64,000 bases of DNA from Sanderia malayensis (taxonomy: Eukaryota > Cnidaria > Scyphozoa > Semaeostomeae > Pelagiidae), in NCBI GenBank assembly GCA_013076295.1, contig RQOL01000527.1, positions 30,950 through 94,949 of the forward strand, written 5' to 3'. The translations under genes and the position numbers were made by a program. Every line of letters begins with the position of its first letter. The stretch's first letter is position 1. The notes below the pieces were generated by a model that saw nothing but the letters and a program-made list of their open reading frames with translations, was not told the DNA's origin and searched no databases. Positions 24,206 through 34,473 of this stretch are shown one piece after another.

Positions 24206-27200
24206 GTATACATTCTATCTACTGTTATATACGTCTGTTTACTGTATCTACATATATTCAGAAATATATCCTAGAATGTACTTCACCGTCCTTATATACA
24301 CTAGATACATTCTATCTACTGTTATATACGTCTGTTTACTATATCTACACATATTGAGAAGTATATCCCAGAATGTACTTCCACCATGCTTATATACACT
24401 ATATACATTCTATCTACCGCTATATACGTCTGCTTACTATATCTACACTCATTCAGAAATATATCCTAGAATGTACTTTCACCAAGCTTTTATACACTAT
24501 ATTCATTCTATCCACTGTTATATACGTCTGTTTACTATATCTACACTTATTCAGAGATATATCCTAGAATGTACTTCACCGTCTTATATACACTAGATAC
24601 ATTCTATCTACTGTTATATACGTCTGTTTACTATATCTACACATATTGAGAAGTATATCCCAGAATGTACTTCCACCATGCTTATATACACAATATACAT
24701 TCTATCTACTGTATATACGTCTGCTTACTATATCTACACTTATTCAGAATATATCCTAGAATGTACTTCACCGCTTATATACACTATACATTCTATCTAC
24801 TGTTATATACGTCTGTTTACTATATCTACACTTATTGAGATATATCCTAGAATGTACTTCCACCATGCTTATAATACACTATATACATTCTATCTACTGT
24901 TATATACGTCTGTTTACTATATCTACACTTATTCAGAATATATCCTAGAATGTACTTCACCATGCTTATTATACACTATATTCATTCTATCTACTGTTAT
25001 ATACGTCTGTTTACTATATCTACACTTATTCAGAGATATATCCTAGAATGTACTTCCACCGCTTATATACACTATACATTCTATCTACTGTTATATACGT
25101 CTGTTTACTATATCTACATATTGAGAATATATCCTAGAATGTACTTCCACCATGCTTATATACACTATACATTCTATCTACTGTATATACGTCTGTTTAC
25201 TATATCTACACTTATTCAGAAATATCCTAGAATGTACTTCACCGCCTTATATACACTAATACATTCTATCTACTGTTATATACGTCTGTTTACTATATCT
25301 ATACTTATTCAGAGATATATCCTAGAATGTACTTCCACCATGCTTATATACACTACATACATTCTATCTACTGTTATATACGTCTGTTTACTATATCTAC
25401 ACTTATTCAGAATATATCCTAGAATGTACTTCCTCCATGCTTATATACACTCTATTCATTCTATCTACTGTTATATACGTCTGTTTACTATATCTACACT
25501 TATTCAGAGATATATCCTAGAATGTACTTCCACCATGCTTATATACACTATATACATTCTATCTACTGTTATACGTCTGTTTACTATATCTACACTATTC
25601 AGAAATATATCCTAGAATGTACTTCCACCATGCTTATTATACACTATACACATTCTATCTACTGTTATATACGTCTGTTTACTATATCTACACTTATTCA
25701 GAGATATATCCTAGAATGTACTTCACCGCTTATATACACTAATACATTCTATCTACTGTTATATACGTCTGTTTACTATATCTACACTATTGAGAATATC
25801 CTAGAATGTACTTCCACCATGCTTATATACACTATACATTCTATCTACGCTATATACGTCTGCTTACTATATCTACACTTATTCAGAATATATCCTAGAA
25901 TGTACTTCACCGCTTATATACACTATACATTCTATCTACTGTTATATACGTCTGTTTACTATATCTACACTATTGAGAATATATAGAATGTACTTCCACC
26001 ATGCTTATATACACTATATACATTCTATCTACTGTTATATACGTCTGTTACTATATCTACACTTATTCAGAATATATCCTAGAATGTACTTCACCATGCT
26101 TTTATACACTATATCATTCTATCTACTGTTATATACGTCTGTTTACTATATCTACACTTATTCAGAATATATCCTAGAATGTACTTCACCGTCCTTATAT
26201 ACACTATACATTCTATCTACTGTTATATACGTCTGTTTACTATATCTACACTTATTGAGAAGTATATCCTAGAATGTACTTCCACCATGCTTATATATAC
26301 ACTATATACATTCTATCTACCGTTATATACGTCTGTTTACTATATCACACTTATTCAGAATATATCCTAGAATGTACTTCCACCATGCTTTATACACTAT
26401 ACATTCTATCTACTGTTATATACGTCTGTTTACTATATCTACACTTATTCAGAGATATATCCTAGAATGTACTTCACCGCCTTATATACACTAGATACAT
26501 TCTATCTACTGTTATATACGTCTGTTTACTATATCTACTTATTGAGATATATCCTAGAATGTACTTCCACCATGCTTATATACACTATACATTCTATCTA
26601 CTGTATATACGTCTGTTTACTATATCTACACTTATTCAGAATATATCCTAGAATGTACTTCACCATCTTATATATACACTATACATTCTATCTACTGTTA
26701 TATACGTCTGTTTACTATATCTATACTTATTCAGAGATATATCCTAGAATGTACTTCCACCATGCTTATATACACTACACTACATTCTATCTACTGTTAT
26801 ATACGTCTGTTTACTATATCTACACTTATTCAGAATATATCCTAGAATGTACTTCTCATGCTTATATACACTATACATTCTATCTACTGTTATATACGTC
26901 TGTTTACTATATATTATTCAGAGATATATCCTAGAATGTACTTCCACCATGCTTATATACACTATACATTCTATCTACTGTTATATACGTCTGTTTACTA
27001 TGTATCTACTTATTCAGAAATATATCCTAGAATGTACTTCACCATGCTTATATACACTAATACATTCTATCTACTGTTATATACGTCTGTTTACTATATC
27101 TACACTTATTGAGAAGTATATCCTAGAATGTACTTCCACCATGCTTATATACACTATATACATTCTATCTACTGTATATACGTCTGCTTACTATATCTAC

Positions 27201-28860
27201 ACTTATTCAGAATATATCCTAGAATGTACTTCACCAGCTTTTATACACTATATTCTTCTACTGTTATATACGTCTGTTTACTATATCTACACTTATTCAG
27301 AGATATATCCTAGAATGTACTTCCACCATGCTTATATACACTCTATTCATTCTATCTACTGTTATATACGTCTGTTTACTATCTACATTATTTCAGAAAT
27401 ATCCTAGAATGTACTTCACTGTCTTATATACACTAGATACATTCTATCTACTGTTATATACGTCTGTTTACTATATCTACACTATTGAGAAGTATATCCC
27501 AGAATGTACTTCCACCATGCTTATATACACTATATACATTCTATCTACCGCTATATACGTCTGTTACTATATCTACACTCATTCAGAATATATCCTAGAA
27601 TGTACTTCACACAATGCTTTTATACACTATATATTCTATCTACTGTTATATACGTCTGTTTACTATATCTACACTTATTCAGAGATATATCCTAGAATGT
27701 ACTTCACCATCCTTATATACACTATACATTCTATCTACTGTTATATACGTCTGTTTACTATATCTACACTTATTGAGAAGTATATCCTAGAATGTACTTC
27801 CACCATGCTTATATACACATATACATTCTATCTACCGCTATATACGTCTGTTACTATATCTACACTCATTCAGAAATATATCCTAGAATGTACTTCCACC
27901 GCTTATATACACTAGATACATTCTATCTACTGTTATATACGTCTGTTTACTATATCTACACTTATTCAGAATATATCCTAGAATGTACTTCCACCATGCT
28001 TATATACACTACTACATTCTATCTACTGTTATATACGTCTGTTTACTATATCTACACTTATTCAGAATATATCATAGAATGTACTTCCTCCATGCTTATA
28101 TACACTACTATTCATTCTATCTACTGTTATATACGTCTGTTTACTATATCTACACTTATTCAGAGATATATCCTAGAATGTACTTCCACCATGCTTATGT
28201 ATATATACACTATACATTCTATCTACTGTTATATACGTCTGTTTACTATATCTACACTTATTCAGAATATATCCTAGAATGTACTCCACCATGCTTATAT
28301 ACACTCTATTCATTCTATCTACTGTTATATCGTCTGTTTACTATATCTACACTTATTCAGAGATATATCCTAGAATGTACTTCCACCATGCTTATATAAA
28401 CTCTATTCATTCTATCTACTGTTATATACGTCTGTTTACTATATCTACACTTATTCAGAAATATATCCTAGAATGTACATCCACCATGCTTATATACACT
28501 CTATTCATTCTATCTACTGTTATATACGTGCTGTTTACTATATCTACACTTATTCAGAGATATATCCTAGAATGTACTTCCACCATGCTTATATAACTCT
28601 ATTCATTCTATCTACTGTTATATACGTCTGTTTACTATATCTACACTTATTCAGAGATATATCCTAGAATGTACTTCCACCATGCTTATATAAACTCTAT
28701 TCATTCTATCTACTGTTATATACGTCTGTTTACTATATCTACACTTATTCAGAAATATATCCTAGAATGTACATCCACCATGCTTATATACACTATATAC
28801 ATTCTATCTACAGCTATATACGTCTGCTTACTATATCTACACATATTCAGGAATATAATG
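24206..28860. repeat. Right minisatellite arm, ~98-bp units, about 48 copies
   Basis: Inverse orientation of the left arm: ATATATCCTAGAATGTAC, CCACCATGCTTATATACAC, ATTCTATCTACTGTTATA, CGTCTGTTTACTATATCTAC. The first units next to the spacer carry ACCGTCCTTATATACAC and TACTGTATCTACATATATTC, mirroring the subfamily at the inner end of the left arm. Many units lack one to three bases at varying places. Confidence 0.95.
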
Positions 28861-28966
28861 TAATGTACTGTACCTCTATAGATTGTTTCAGGACCCTTAG
28901 GATATATATGACTTGCTAAGGCCTGCCTGTACTAGGAACAATGTTCCTATAGGTAAAGGTAGGCCC

Positions 28967-29037
28967 TTAGCTCCTATAGGATATATATGAATTTAATGTT
29001 TCGGGACCTTATAGGACGCATACATCGGGGACTAACC
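28967..29037. repeat. Right terminal inverted repeat of the composite element
   Basis: The reverse complement equals 19847-19892 followed by 21873-21897, 71 bp without mismatch. It is the intact reference that shows where the Helitron entered the left copy. Confidence 0.9.
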
Positions 29038-29045
29038 GACAAAGG
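29038..29045. repeat. Right target site duplication GACAAAGG
   Basis: Matches 19839-19846. Confidence 0.85.
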
Positions 29046-29242
29046 TGGACAGCCTGCGCATAAAATGTTGTTACCTACTGCGAAGGTGCAGAACCTTCTT
29101 TTGTTGCATACTTTGTGGAAAATCAACCACACGAACACACGAAAACACATTTTCTTCGCTGCATTTTATCCACGCAAATACACATCGAAAGTCTCGATCT
29201 TCAAACTTCAAAGTAATACGAAAAAGAAGGCAAATTTCAGGC
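29046..29242 (+). promoter_or_regulatory. POLR2F leader and remaining promoter
   Basis: 197 bp between the composite element and the POLR2F ATG. It must contain the 5' untranslated region and whatever promoter survives on this side. The reading frame is open upstream of the ATG but has no in-frame ATG. I see no TATA box. Confidence 0.45.
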
Positions 29243-29626
29243 ATGGCAGACGATGATGATATGGGATACGCGGACATGGAAGATGTCGAAGAAGACGAGC
29301 AATTCGACGATCAAGATGACACGGCGATAGAAGAAGCAGATAGGATAGATATTCTTCCGGCGACTGAAGACCCCCAATCTGGCAGCCAAAGGAAGAGGAA
29401 CACAACGCCATATCTCACGAAATACGAAAGAGCTCGCGTGCTTGGCACACGTGCTCTACAGATCAGCATGAATGCTCCTGTTATGGTTGAACTTGATGGT
29501 GAAACAGACCCTCTTCACATTGCCATGAAAGAGTTGAAGGCAAGGAAGATACCCATTATCATACGCCGTTATCTTCCTGATGGAAGCTTTGAGGATTGGG
29601 CCATTGATGAGCTAGTCATTGAATAA
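29243..29626 (+). CDS. POLR2F: RNA polymerase I/II/III subunit RPB6 (ABC23)
   Basis: 127 aa, the size of human RPB6. RPB6 is a shared subunit of all three nuclear RNA polymerases, helps assembly of the clamp region and is homologous to bacterial omega. The first ~50 residues are very acidic ([20 protein letters not shown]). The conserved C-terminal core has [30 protein letters not shown] and [17 protein letters not shown]. The start is the ATG opening MADDDD; upstream frame has no ATG. The coding sequence is a single exon although other genes here are intron-rich and the human gene has introns, so intron loss or a retrocopy is possible. It is divergent from EXD3 (composite transposon between) and convergent with TXNL4B, 230 bp away. 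Confidence 0.95.
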   Translation: MADDDDMGYADMEDVEEDEQFDDQDDTAIEEADRIDILPATEDPQSGSQRKRNTTPYLTKYERARVLGTRALQISMNAPVMVELDGETDPLHIAMKELKARKIPIIIRRYLPDGSFEDWAIDELVIE

Positions 29627-29856
29627 CAATATGAAGATATCCAATTAATTTGGAAGACAGAGCTGAACATACCTCACTGCAATATATAACATGAAAGAGC
29701 AGTACATAGATTGATGATCAAATAATGATACACAAAAGGAGATTTGTCTTCCCCAAGAACATGAGCACAGTAAGAACACATTTATTTGTGAGAACGATCT
29801 TTGTTGATAAAAAGAAAAGTAGCTTTTATTCACTAATAACATGTTATTTTAAATGT

Positions 29857-30764
29857 CTAGATTTCTTTGTACAAGAGTGAGTATTTTGGAATGTTTCTTT
29901 GGTCAATTGGACTTGTAACAATCAGCTTTCCTTTCATTGCACCTCTGAAAATAACTTCAACAAGATCAATGAAATCTTGTTTTGTTTTAAAAGTGCCAAT
30001 AAATTTTGTGTGATCCTGAGTTCTGAAATGCAATTTGATGTTATAATGAAATAAAAATAAAGTTGTATTCCATCGTATACTGGTACTATGGTATACAATC
30101 TTGATATAACAAAGCCATCCTATGTTAAACTTCATGGTATAGTAAACTGATTAAATTAATTCATAGTTTTCCCTTGCATGAGAAATTCTTAGAGAGCTCT
30201 GTTTGGAGTAAGCAAAGCTCTGTTCGGAGTAAAATAAATGAAGCATTTGAGGATGATAAGTTAGAATCATCTCATTACCCAAAGTCAACCTTCATGTGCT
30301 GTCCGTTAAAAAAAAAGATAGTTGCAGGGATCAAAGTTATGTCGAAATAGTCAACATAAACATGCATGCTGTCTGCGTCAATGATAAAAATTTCAGCCAT
30401 GTTTCTCAGCTCTGCTGCCGTCTTGGCAAGCTAAAAGAAACAAGAGCATTACAAGACTAGTGCAAATAACATCTACTACAATCAAACCAAAGGCGTCTAA
30501 AACTCACTGTTTATAGGAGAATAAATGTGCTTTGCATAAATGCAGAAATCATTAATTATAATATAGCATATATGGAACTTTATGTTAGCACAGATAACAC
30601 CGATTATATATTTGATATGGCATGCAACATACAACATCGTCCAGTTGCAAGCAAACGGCATCGTCTTCCCTTCCAAAGCGCAGCACCAAAACTTTATCTT
30701 CTACACTTCTGATTGCATTATCCACCTCTTTTTTCGAACTTAGCTTATTCAGTACATAACTCAT
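29857..30764 (-). CDS. TXNL4B: Thioredoxin-like protein 4B (DIM1-like splicing factor)
   Basis: Exons 30764-30633, 30430-30279 and 30022-29857 join to 149 aa, equal to human TXNL4B. The thioredoxin-like fold lacks a redox CxxC. Diagnostic stretches are [61 protein letters not shown] and [12 protein letters not shown]. The relative DIM1/TXNL4A is a U5 snRNP/tri-snRNP protein; TXNL4B has been linked to pre-mRNA splicing and interacts with PRPF6. The C-terminus NIPKY-LLY-I and length favour 4B over 4A. All three splice junctions keep frame (phases 0 and 2). The start is the first ATG of the conserved frame. Confidence 0.93.
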
Positions 30765-31319
30765 ATTGATTCCATTTTCAGAATGATGGTATTAAGGTTT
30801 AATTTCATCATCGAACATCAATTTTAACAAAATTTCATGAGTGTGCAATGAACATGCATGATATCTCTGATACATGTTAACATGCAATTCAATTGTGCAA
30901 TTGTCAGATATACGGCTGTGGTATTATAACATGCAGCTGAGCAAGACTTCAGCAGACTTCAGTTTCAGTCACTGCAATAAATAACCTAATGACCTAACCG
31001 CATATGCAGACATTATTGTAGCAGAAAATATGCAATTTATGTGTAAGGCTTTCCATATAAAACACTTGTAAAAATAGAACAATAATTTATTGAGAAATAT
31101 GGTGTACAAGTCTTTTAAACAAATATATGCTTGCTTGCTCTAAATCTTGGCGACCAGCACAATAATAAAAACACAAAAGAAAACAGTATATCAAAACACA
31201 AAATTATGGTATTTCCTTTTCCTTCCTCGTACGTGGTCCATCCGACACATTTATCACATATTATTGCCACCACATCACATAACAACAACAATAATAATAA
31301 CAATGAAACAATTTGTTTA
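30765..31319. other. Spacer between TXNL4B and DOLK
   Basis: 555 bp separating two minus-strand genes. It should hold the TXNL4B promoter and the DOLK 3' untranslated region. A minus-strand AATAAA near 31087-31092 could be the DOLK polyadenylation signal. An AAC/AAT repeat lies near 31280-31310. Confidence 0.5.
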
Positions 31320-33032
31320 TCAAACAACTTTTACAAGAATAGCATACAAAAATAGAGGAAGAATAAGATTATCTATCTGAGATGTTACTGCTTCCATAAA
31401 AGACACAAAAACTATTCCTATGAACAAGTGGAAAGTCTCAATTAAGGAGATATGCCTGTTATGCAAAAGAAGAATAAAAAGTGCAGCGAAAAATTGACTA
31501 AAAATGCAAGCAAAAGTTCCAATAATTGTCTTTTTACTTCCAGGAATTTTAACTCTGCCATACAGAGTACCAAAAATGGAAGCAAAGGCATCGCCAAAAC
31601 CAAGTGATAATATGCCAGCATAAGGAACAAGACAATACAAAGAAGAGGCAGTTTCGAAGGGGAAAATCCAAACTGGAATGGAAAATCCCAGTAGAAGGTA
31701 AATGTGTGTCAAAATGACTAAGCCTTGATCTCGTTCATCGACGAAAGAAATCATGTATCTTTCAAGCAGACTGCTGGCTGGGTAGATCTTGAATATCCGT
31801 ACATATTCTAGTATGACAAGTAGCACAACAGCCAAAGACGAACTCACACGAATCCAGTCTGGGCAAAAATATATTCCTGGTAGATAAATCAGAACAGCAA
31901 TGAAATGAAATAGCTTTCGAGCAATTATATTTGGTATAAAGCTTGCTCCATTGTTGAAATCTGCATGCCATACAACAATGACAATAGAAAGTGCAAGGCA
32001 ACACATCCAGTAAATAGTCAATATAATTGATTTGTAGTTGATCAGAGATAAAAGAAAAGTGAATAAATTTGAATCAAGTGCTGTGTTTGCGATGGGTATA
32101 AAAATTGCAGCAACGTTCAAGATTCCCCCAATGTAAAATCCAATGCTGAATATGATGTTGTCCTTCTGTGATTTTGTGTGGTAGGCCAAACAGTGGAATA
32201 CTGGGCTCAGAACGAGTGATATAATAAAGAAGGAAACCAGAAGACTAGAAATAAATGCATATGTCTGACTTCGGTTGGTTACCTCCAATAAATTCTTGCA
32301 GGCAGCAAAGATTGAAAGCTCAGTTCTTTGCACAAAAATACCGAAAAAGTCCATAAGTAACATGACAGCTGCTTGGCAAAGTATTGACGACTCCCCGATT
32401 GTGAAACTTTGCCGACAAAAATAGTTGAGCAACCAGAACAGACCAAAATAGACGAGAACATTGATACTTGGTAAAATAACGGTGAGATCGGTAATGTGGT
32501 TTTGAAGGAAATAGCATGAAAATATCATTATCAGGCTTATGAAAGCTGAGCCAATTTGAAGCATGTAGAAACAACCAAATACAAACATTGAACACGAGAA
32601 TGCCCAGATGGTTCTTGTGTAAATTATCAGCAAATGAGACGACAAAGCATTTGATGCTTGATGTTTTGTTGACATTCCGCAAACAATAGCCTGCTGTGAA
32701 TACACGAAATGTCCCATGGTGATGGCTAAAAGGATACCCTGACTGGCACCAGTTTTTCGAAAAAGCAAATTTCCATATCTTGCTGAAACAAGTGGCAGAT
32801 GGTCTGAAATGTGCATTACCATCAAAGCCCAGCAGCTTGCCAAAAGCAATATAAATTGATGCCAGTTTGAGATCAATACAATTGCATAAGCAACGTTACT
32901 TGAGCACAACAGAAAAATCAGCAGGACGAATTCAAGCAATAGTGGAAAATATCCATAATTACCAAAACGTGGACTTTGGATTATTACGCTACGATGTTTT
33001 GATTTACGGCTGGAGTAAGAAGGTAACGCCAT
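31320..33032 (-). CDS. DOLK: Dolichol kinase
   Basis: 570 aa in a single exon (human DOLK 538 aa, also intronless). It uses CTP to phosphorylate dolichol in the ER membrane, the last step in making dolichyl phosphate for N-glycosylation, O-mannosylation and GPI anchors. The protein is a run of hydrophobic transmembrane segments. The C-terminal third has the family signature: ARKLFHFIAVLIYLPG, then YAGILSLGFGDAFASIFGTL, then GRVKIPGSKKTIIGT, matching the CTP-binding region (usually KTxEGT; here isoleucine replaces the usual acidic residue). The ATG at 33032 opens MALPSYSSRK; the frame extends upstream only through non-ATG codons, and a TTGCAG just before it may be a splice acceptor. Divergent from ATP6V1G with 321 bp between start codons. 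Confidence 0.92.
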   Translation of the reverse strand: MALPSYSSRKSKHRSVIIQSPRFGNYGYFPLLLEFVLLIFLLCSSNVAYAIVLISNWHQFILLLASCWALMVMHISDHLPLVSARYGNLLFRKTGASQGILLAITMGHFVYSQQAIVCGMSTKHQASNALSSHLLIIYTRTIWAFSCSMFVFGCFYMLQIGSAFISLIMIFSCYFLQNHITDLTVILPSINVLVYFGLFWLLNYFCRQSFTIGESSILCQAAVMLLMDFFGIFVQRTELSIFAACKNLLEVTNRSQTYAFISSLLVSFFIISLVLSPVFHCLAYHTKSQKDNIIFSIGFYIGGILNVAAIFIPIANTALDSNLFTFLLSLINYKSIILTIYWMCCLALSIVIVVWHADFNNGASFIPNIIARKLFHFIAVLIYLPGIYFCPDWIRVSSSLAVVLLVILEYVRIFKIYPASSLLERYMISFVDERDQGLVILTHIYLLLGFSIPVWIFPFETASSLYCLVPYAGILSLGFGDAFASIFGTLYGRVKIPGSKKTIIGTFACIFSQFFAALFILLLHNRHISLIETFHLFIGIVFVSFMEAVTSQIDNLILPLFLYAILVKVV

Positions 33033-33353
33033 TTCAGGTGGCTTTTGCTGCAACAATGACTAATCTTGAAGAGTGAATTGGTACATGCTTCATCTTCCTT
33101 CCTGCTCTCTTTCAATTTCTTTTTTTCTGTTCTTTTCCTTTCCCCAAAGTGATGACAACAACAGCAACAACAACAATTCATTTGATGAAATCGAATCGAG
33201 GTTGCTTTTTATCAGAGTGAGGCTGAGCATTAGGTCACTCACTCACTCACTCTGCTCTGCTGGTTGCATTTCTTCAGCTATTGTTTACGAAATTACTTCT
33301 AACTTTGCAAGAGTATTTTTTCCGAATCATTCGGTGAAATTTCACCAAATACG
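33033..33353. promoter_or_regulatory. DOLK/ATP6V1G divergent promoter region
   Basis: 321 bp between the two start codons must serve both genes. It contains a pyrimidine-rich patch (33105-33150), a short AAC/AGC repeat (33160-33180) and CACTCACTCACTCAC (33238-33252). No TATA box is evident. Confidence 0.5.
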
Positions 33354-34190
33354 ATGGCTTCACAATCTCAAGGAATCCAACAATTGCTGGCTGCTGAAAA
33401 GAAGGCTGCGGAGCTTGTTGCAGATGCAAGAAAACGTAAGCTAAGAGACAGACAATAGGCCATCATCAACTCTCACAGTCGTTCTTCACCCCGAGTGAAG
33501 ATCACGGGATTCTCCGTTGTTGGACAAACCCATTTATTAACACGTTGGAATTTTTTTGCATACATGGTTCTTCAGACGTTTATTTAAAATGATACGCTCA
33601 CATTCGTGTATACAGTTTCTGTGACTTGATATTCATATATATATTTGAATAAAAACATTTAGTGTGGATGGGTGGGTCAGAACCCTCTTGTATTGTATGA
33701 CCTGGTATTTTCGTGTCATCGCAAGTGCTCCCTTATTGTTTCCCCTGCCGTTGGAATATTCTACAAGTAATTTTCGTTGCTATTTTTTTCAGGAAAAACC
33801 AAAAGATTAAAACAGGCAAAGGAAGAGGCAGCCGCAGACATTGAGCAATACCGAGGAGAGTGTGAAATCAAGTTCAGAGAGAAACAAAAAAATGTAAATA
33901 TAATCAAGAAAAGTATTTGTGTGTATTGATTTGATTAATTGCGAACAGGGTTTGGCATCAAAATGTTGCTGGAATTTAATTCAAAGATGTGTAGTGTAAT
34001 GAGAATGTAATCTCTCCTTTTTTAGCAACAAGGAAAGGACGATTTTCAAGCTAGAAATAACAAAGACACTGATGTTCGTCTTGATCAAATGGGACAGCTG
34101 GTCGACAAGAATCAAGATGAAATAATGAATAGAATTCTTTCATTAGTATACGACATCAAGCCGGAACTGCATCAGAATTTTAGAAGCTAG
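33354..34190 (+). CDS. ATP6V1G: V-type H+-ATPase subunit G
   Basis: Exons 33354-33435, 33793-33893 and 34026-34190 join to 115 aa (human G1 118). Subunit G forms the coiled-coil peripheral stalk of the V1 sector with subunit E and is needed for proton pumping into endosomes and lysosomes. The N-terminus MASQSQGIQQLLAAEKKAAE is almost the vertebrate sequence, followed by TKRLKQAKEEAAADIEQYR. The C-terminal part (LVYDIKPELHQNFRS) matches the family's VxDIRPExHxNY ending. Phases agree at both introns. It converges on MAN1B1, whose stop codon lies 283 bp away. Confidence 0.94.
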
Positions 34191-34473
34191 ATACTGTTTC
34201 AGGAAGCTCTATTGAACAACCAGAAAATCATATTACATATCTAATCAAATGGGAAAATCTTTGCTTCTTACAAATGTACTTCAGATAAATTTCTGTTGAT
34301 TCTTTGCATCCATTAACGTATGTTTTGAATTCTTATTGCTCTATTAAAACTGTCCCTCCCACCCACAAACCCCCTGCTTCGCAAAATATTCCCCTAACGT
34401 AAAGACTAACACTGTATGGAATAAGTAATGCCACAAAACTAAATTTGCAATAATAAGCTATAAAAATATATTC

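Larger units (their letters stand above)
19847..29037. mobile_element. Composite foldback-type DNA transposon, 9,191 bp
   Basis: Bounded by the 8-bp duplication GACAAAGG and by inverted repeats starting GGTTAGTCCCCGATGTATGC on each strand. The left terminal repeat (19847-19892) is interrupted by a Helitron and resumes at 21873-21897; the right one is 28967-29037, so 71 bp match perfectly. Inside are opposed ~98-bp minisatellite arms (21962-23925 and 24206-28860) around a spacer. Subterminal words CCCGAAACA and ATATATCCT recur. Long inverted repeats made of tandem units are the design of foldback elements; the 8-bp duplication points to hAT-type transposase. No transposase gene is present, so it is non-autonomous. 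Confidence 0.85.

Noticed and set aside
21962..28860. CRISPR-like regular repeats
   Set aside because: Units are contiguous ~98-bp tandem copies without unique spacers, in an animal genome.
21971..28863. Many overlapping 60-220-codon open frames on both strands, rich in Tyr, Ile and Leu
   Set aside because: They are translations of the ~98-bp minisatellite. Frames repeat the same peptide, switch with small deletions, and match no protein family.
29045..29242. 66-codon upstream extension of POLR2F
   Set aside because: It begins at a GTG with no in-frame ATG, and the MADDDD start matches the family length.
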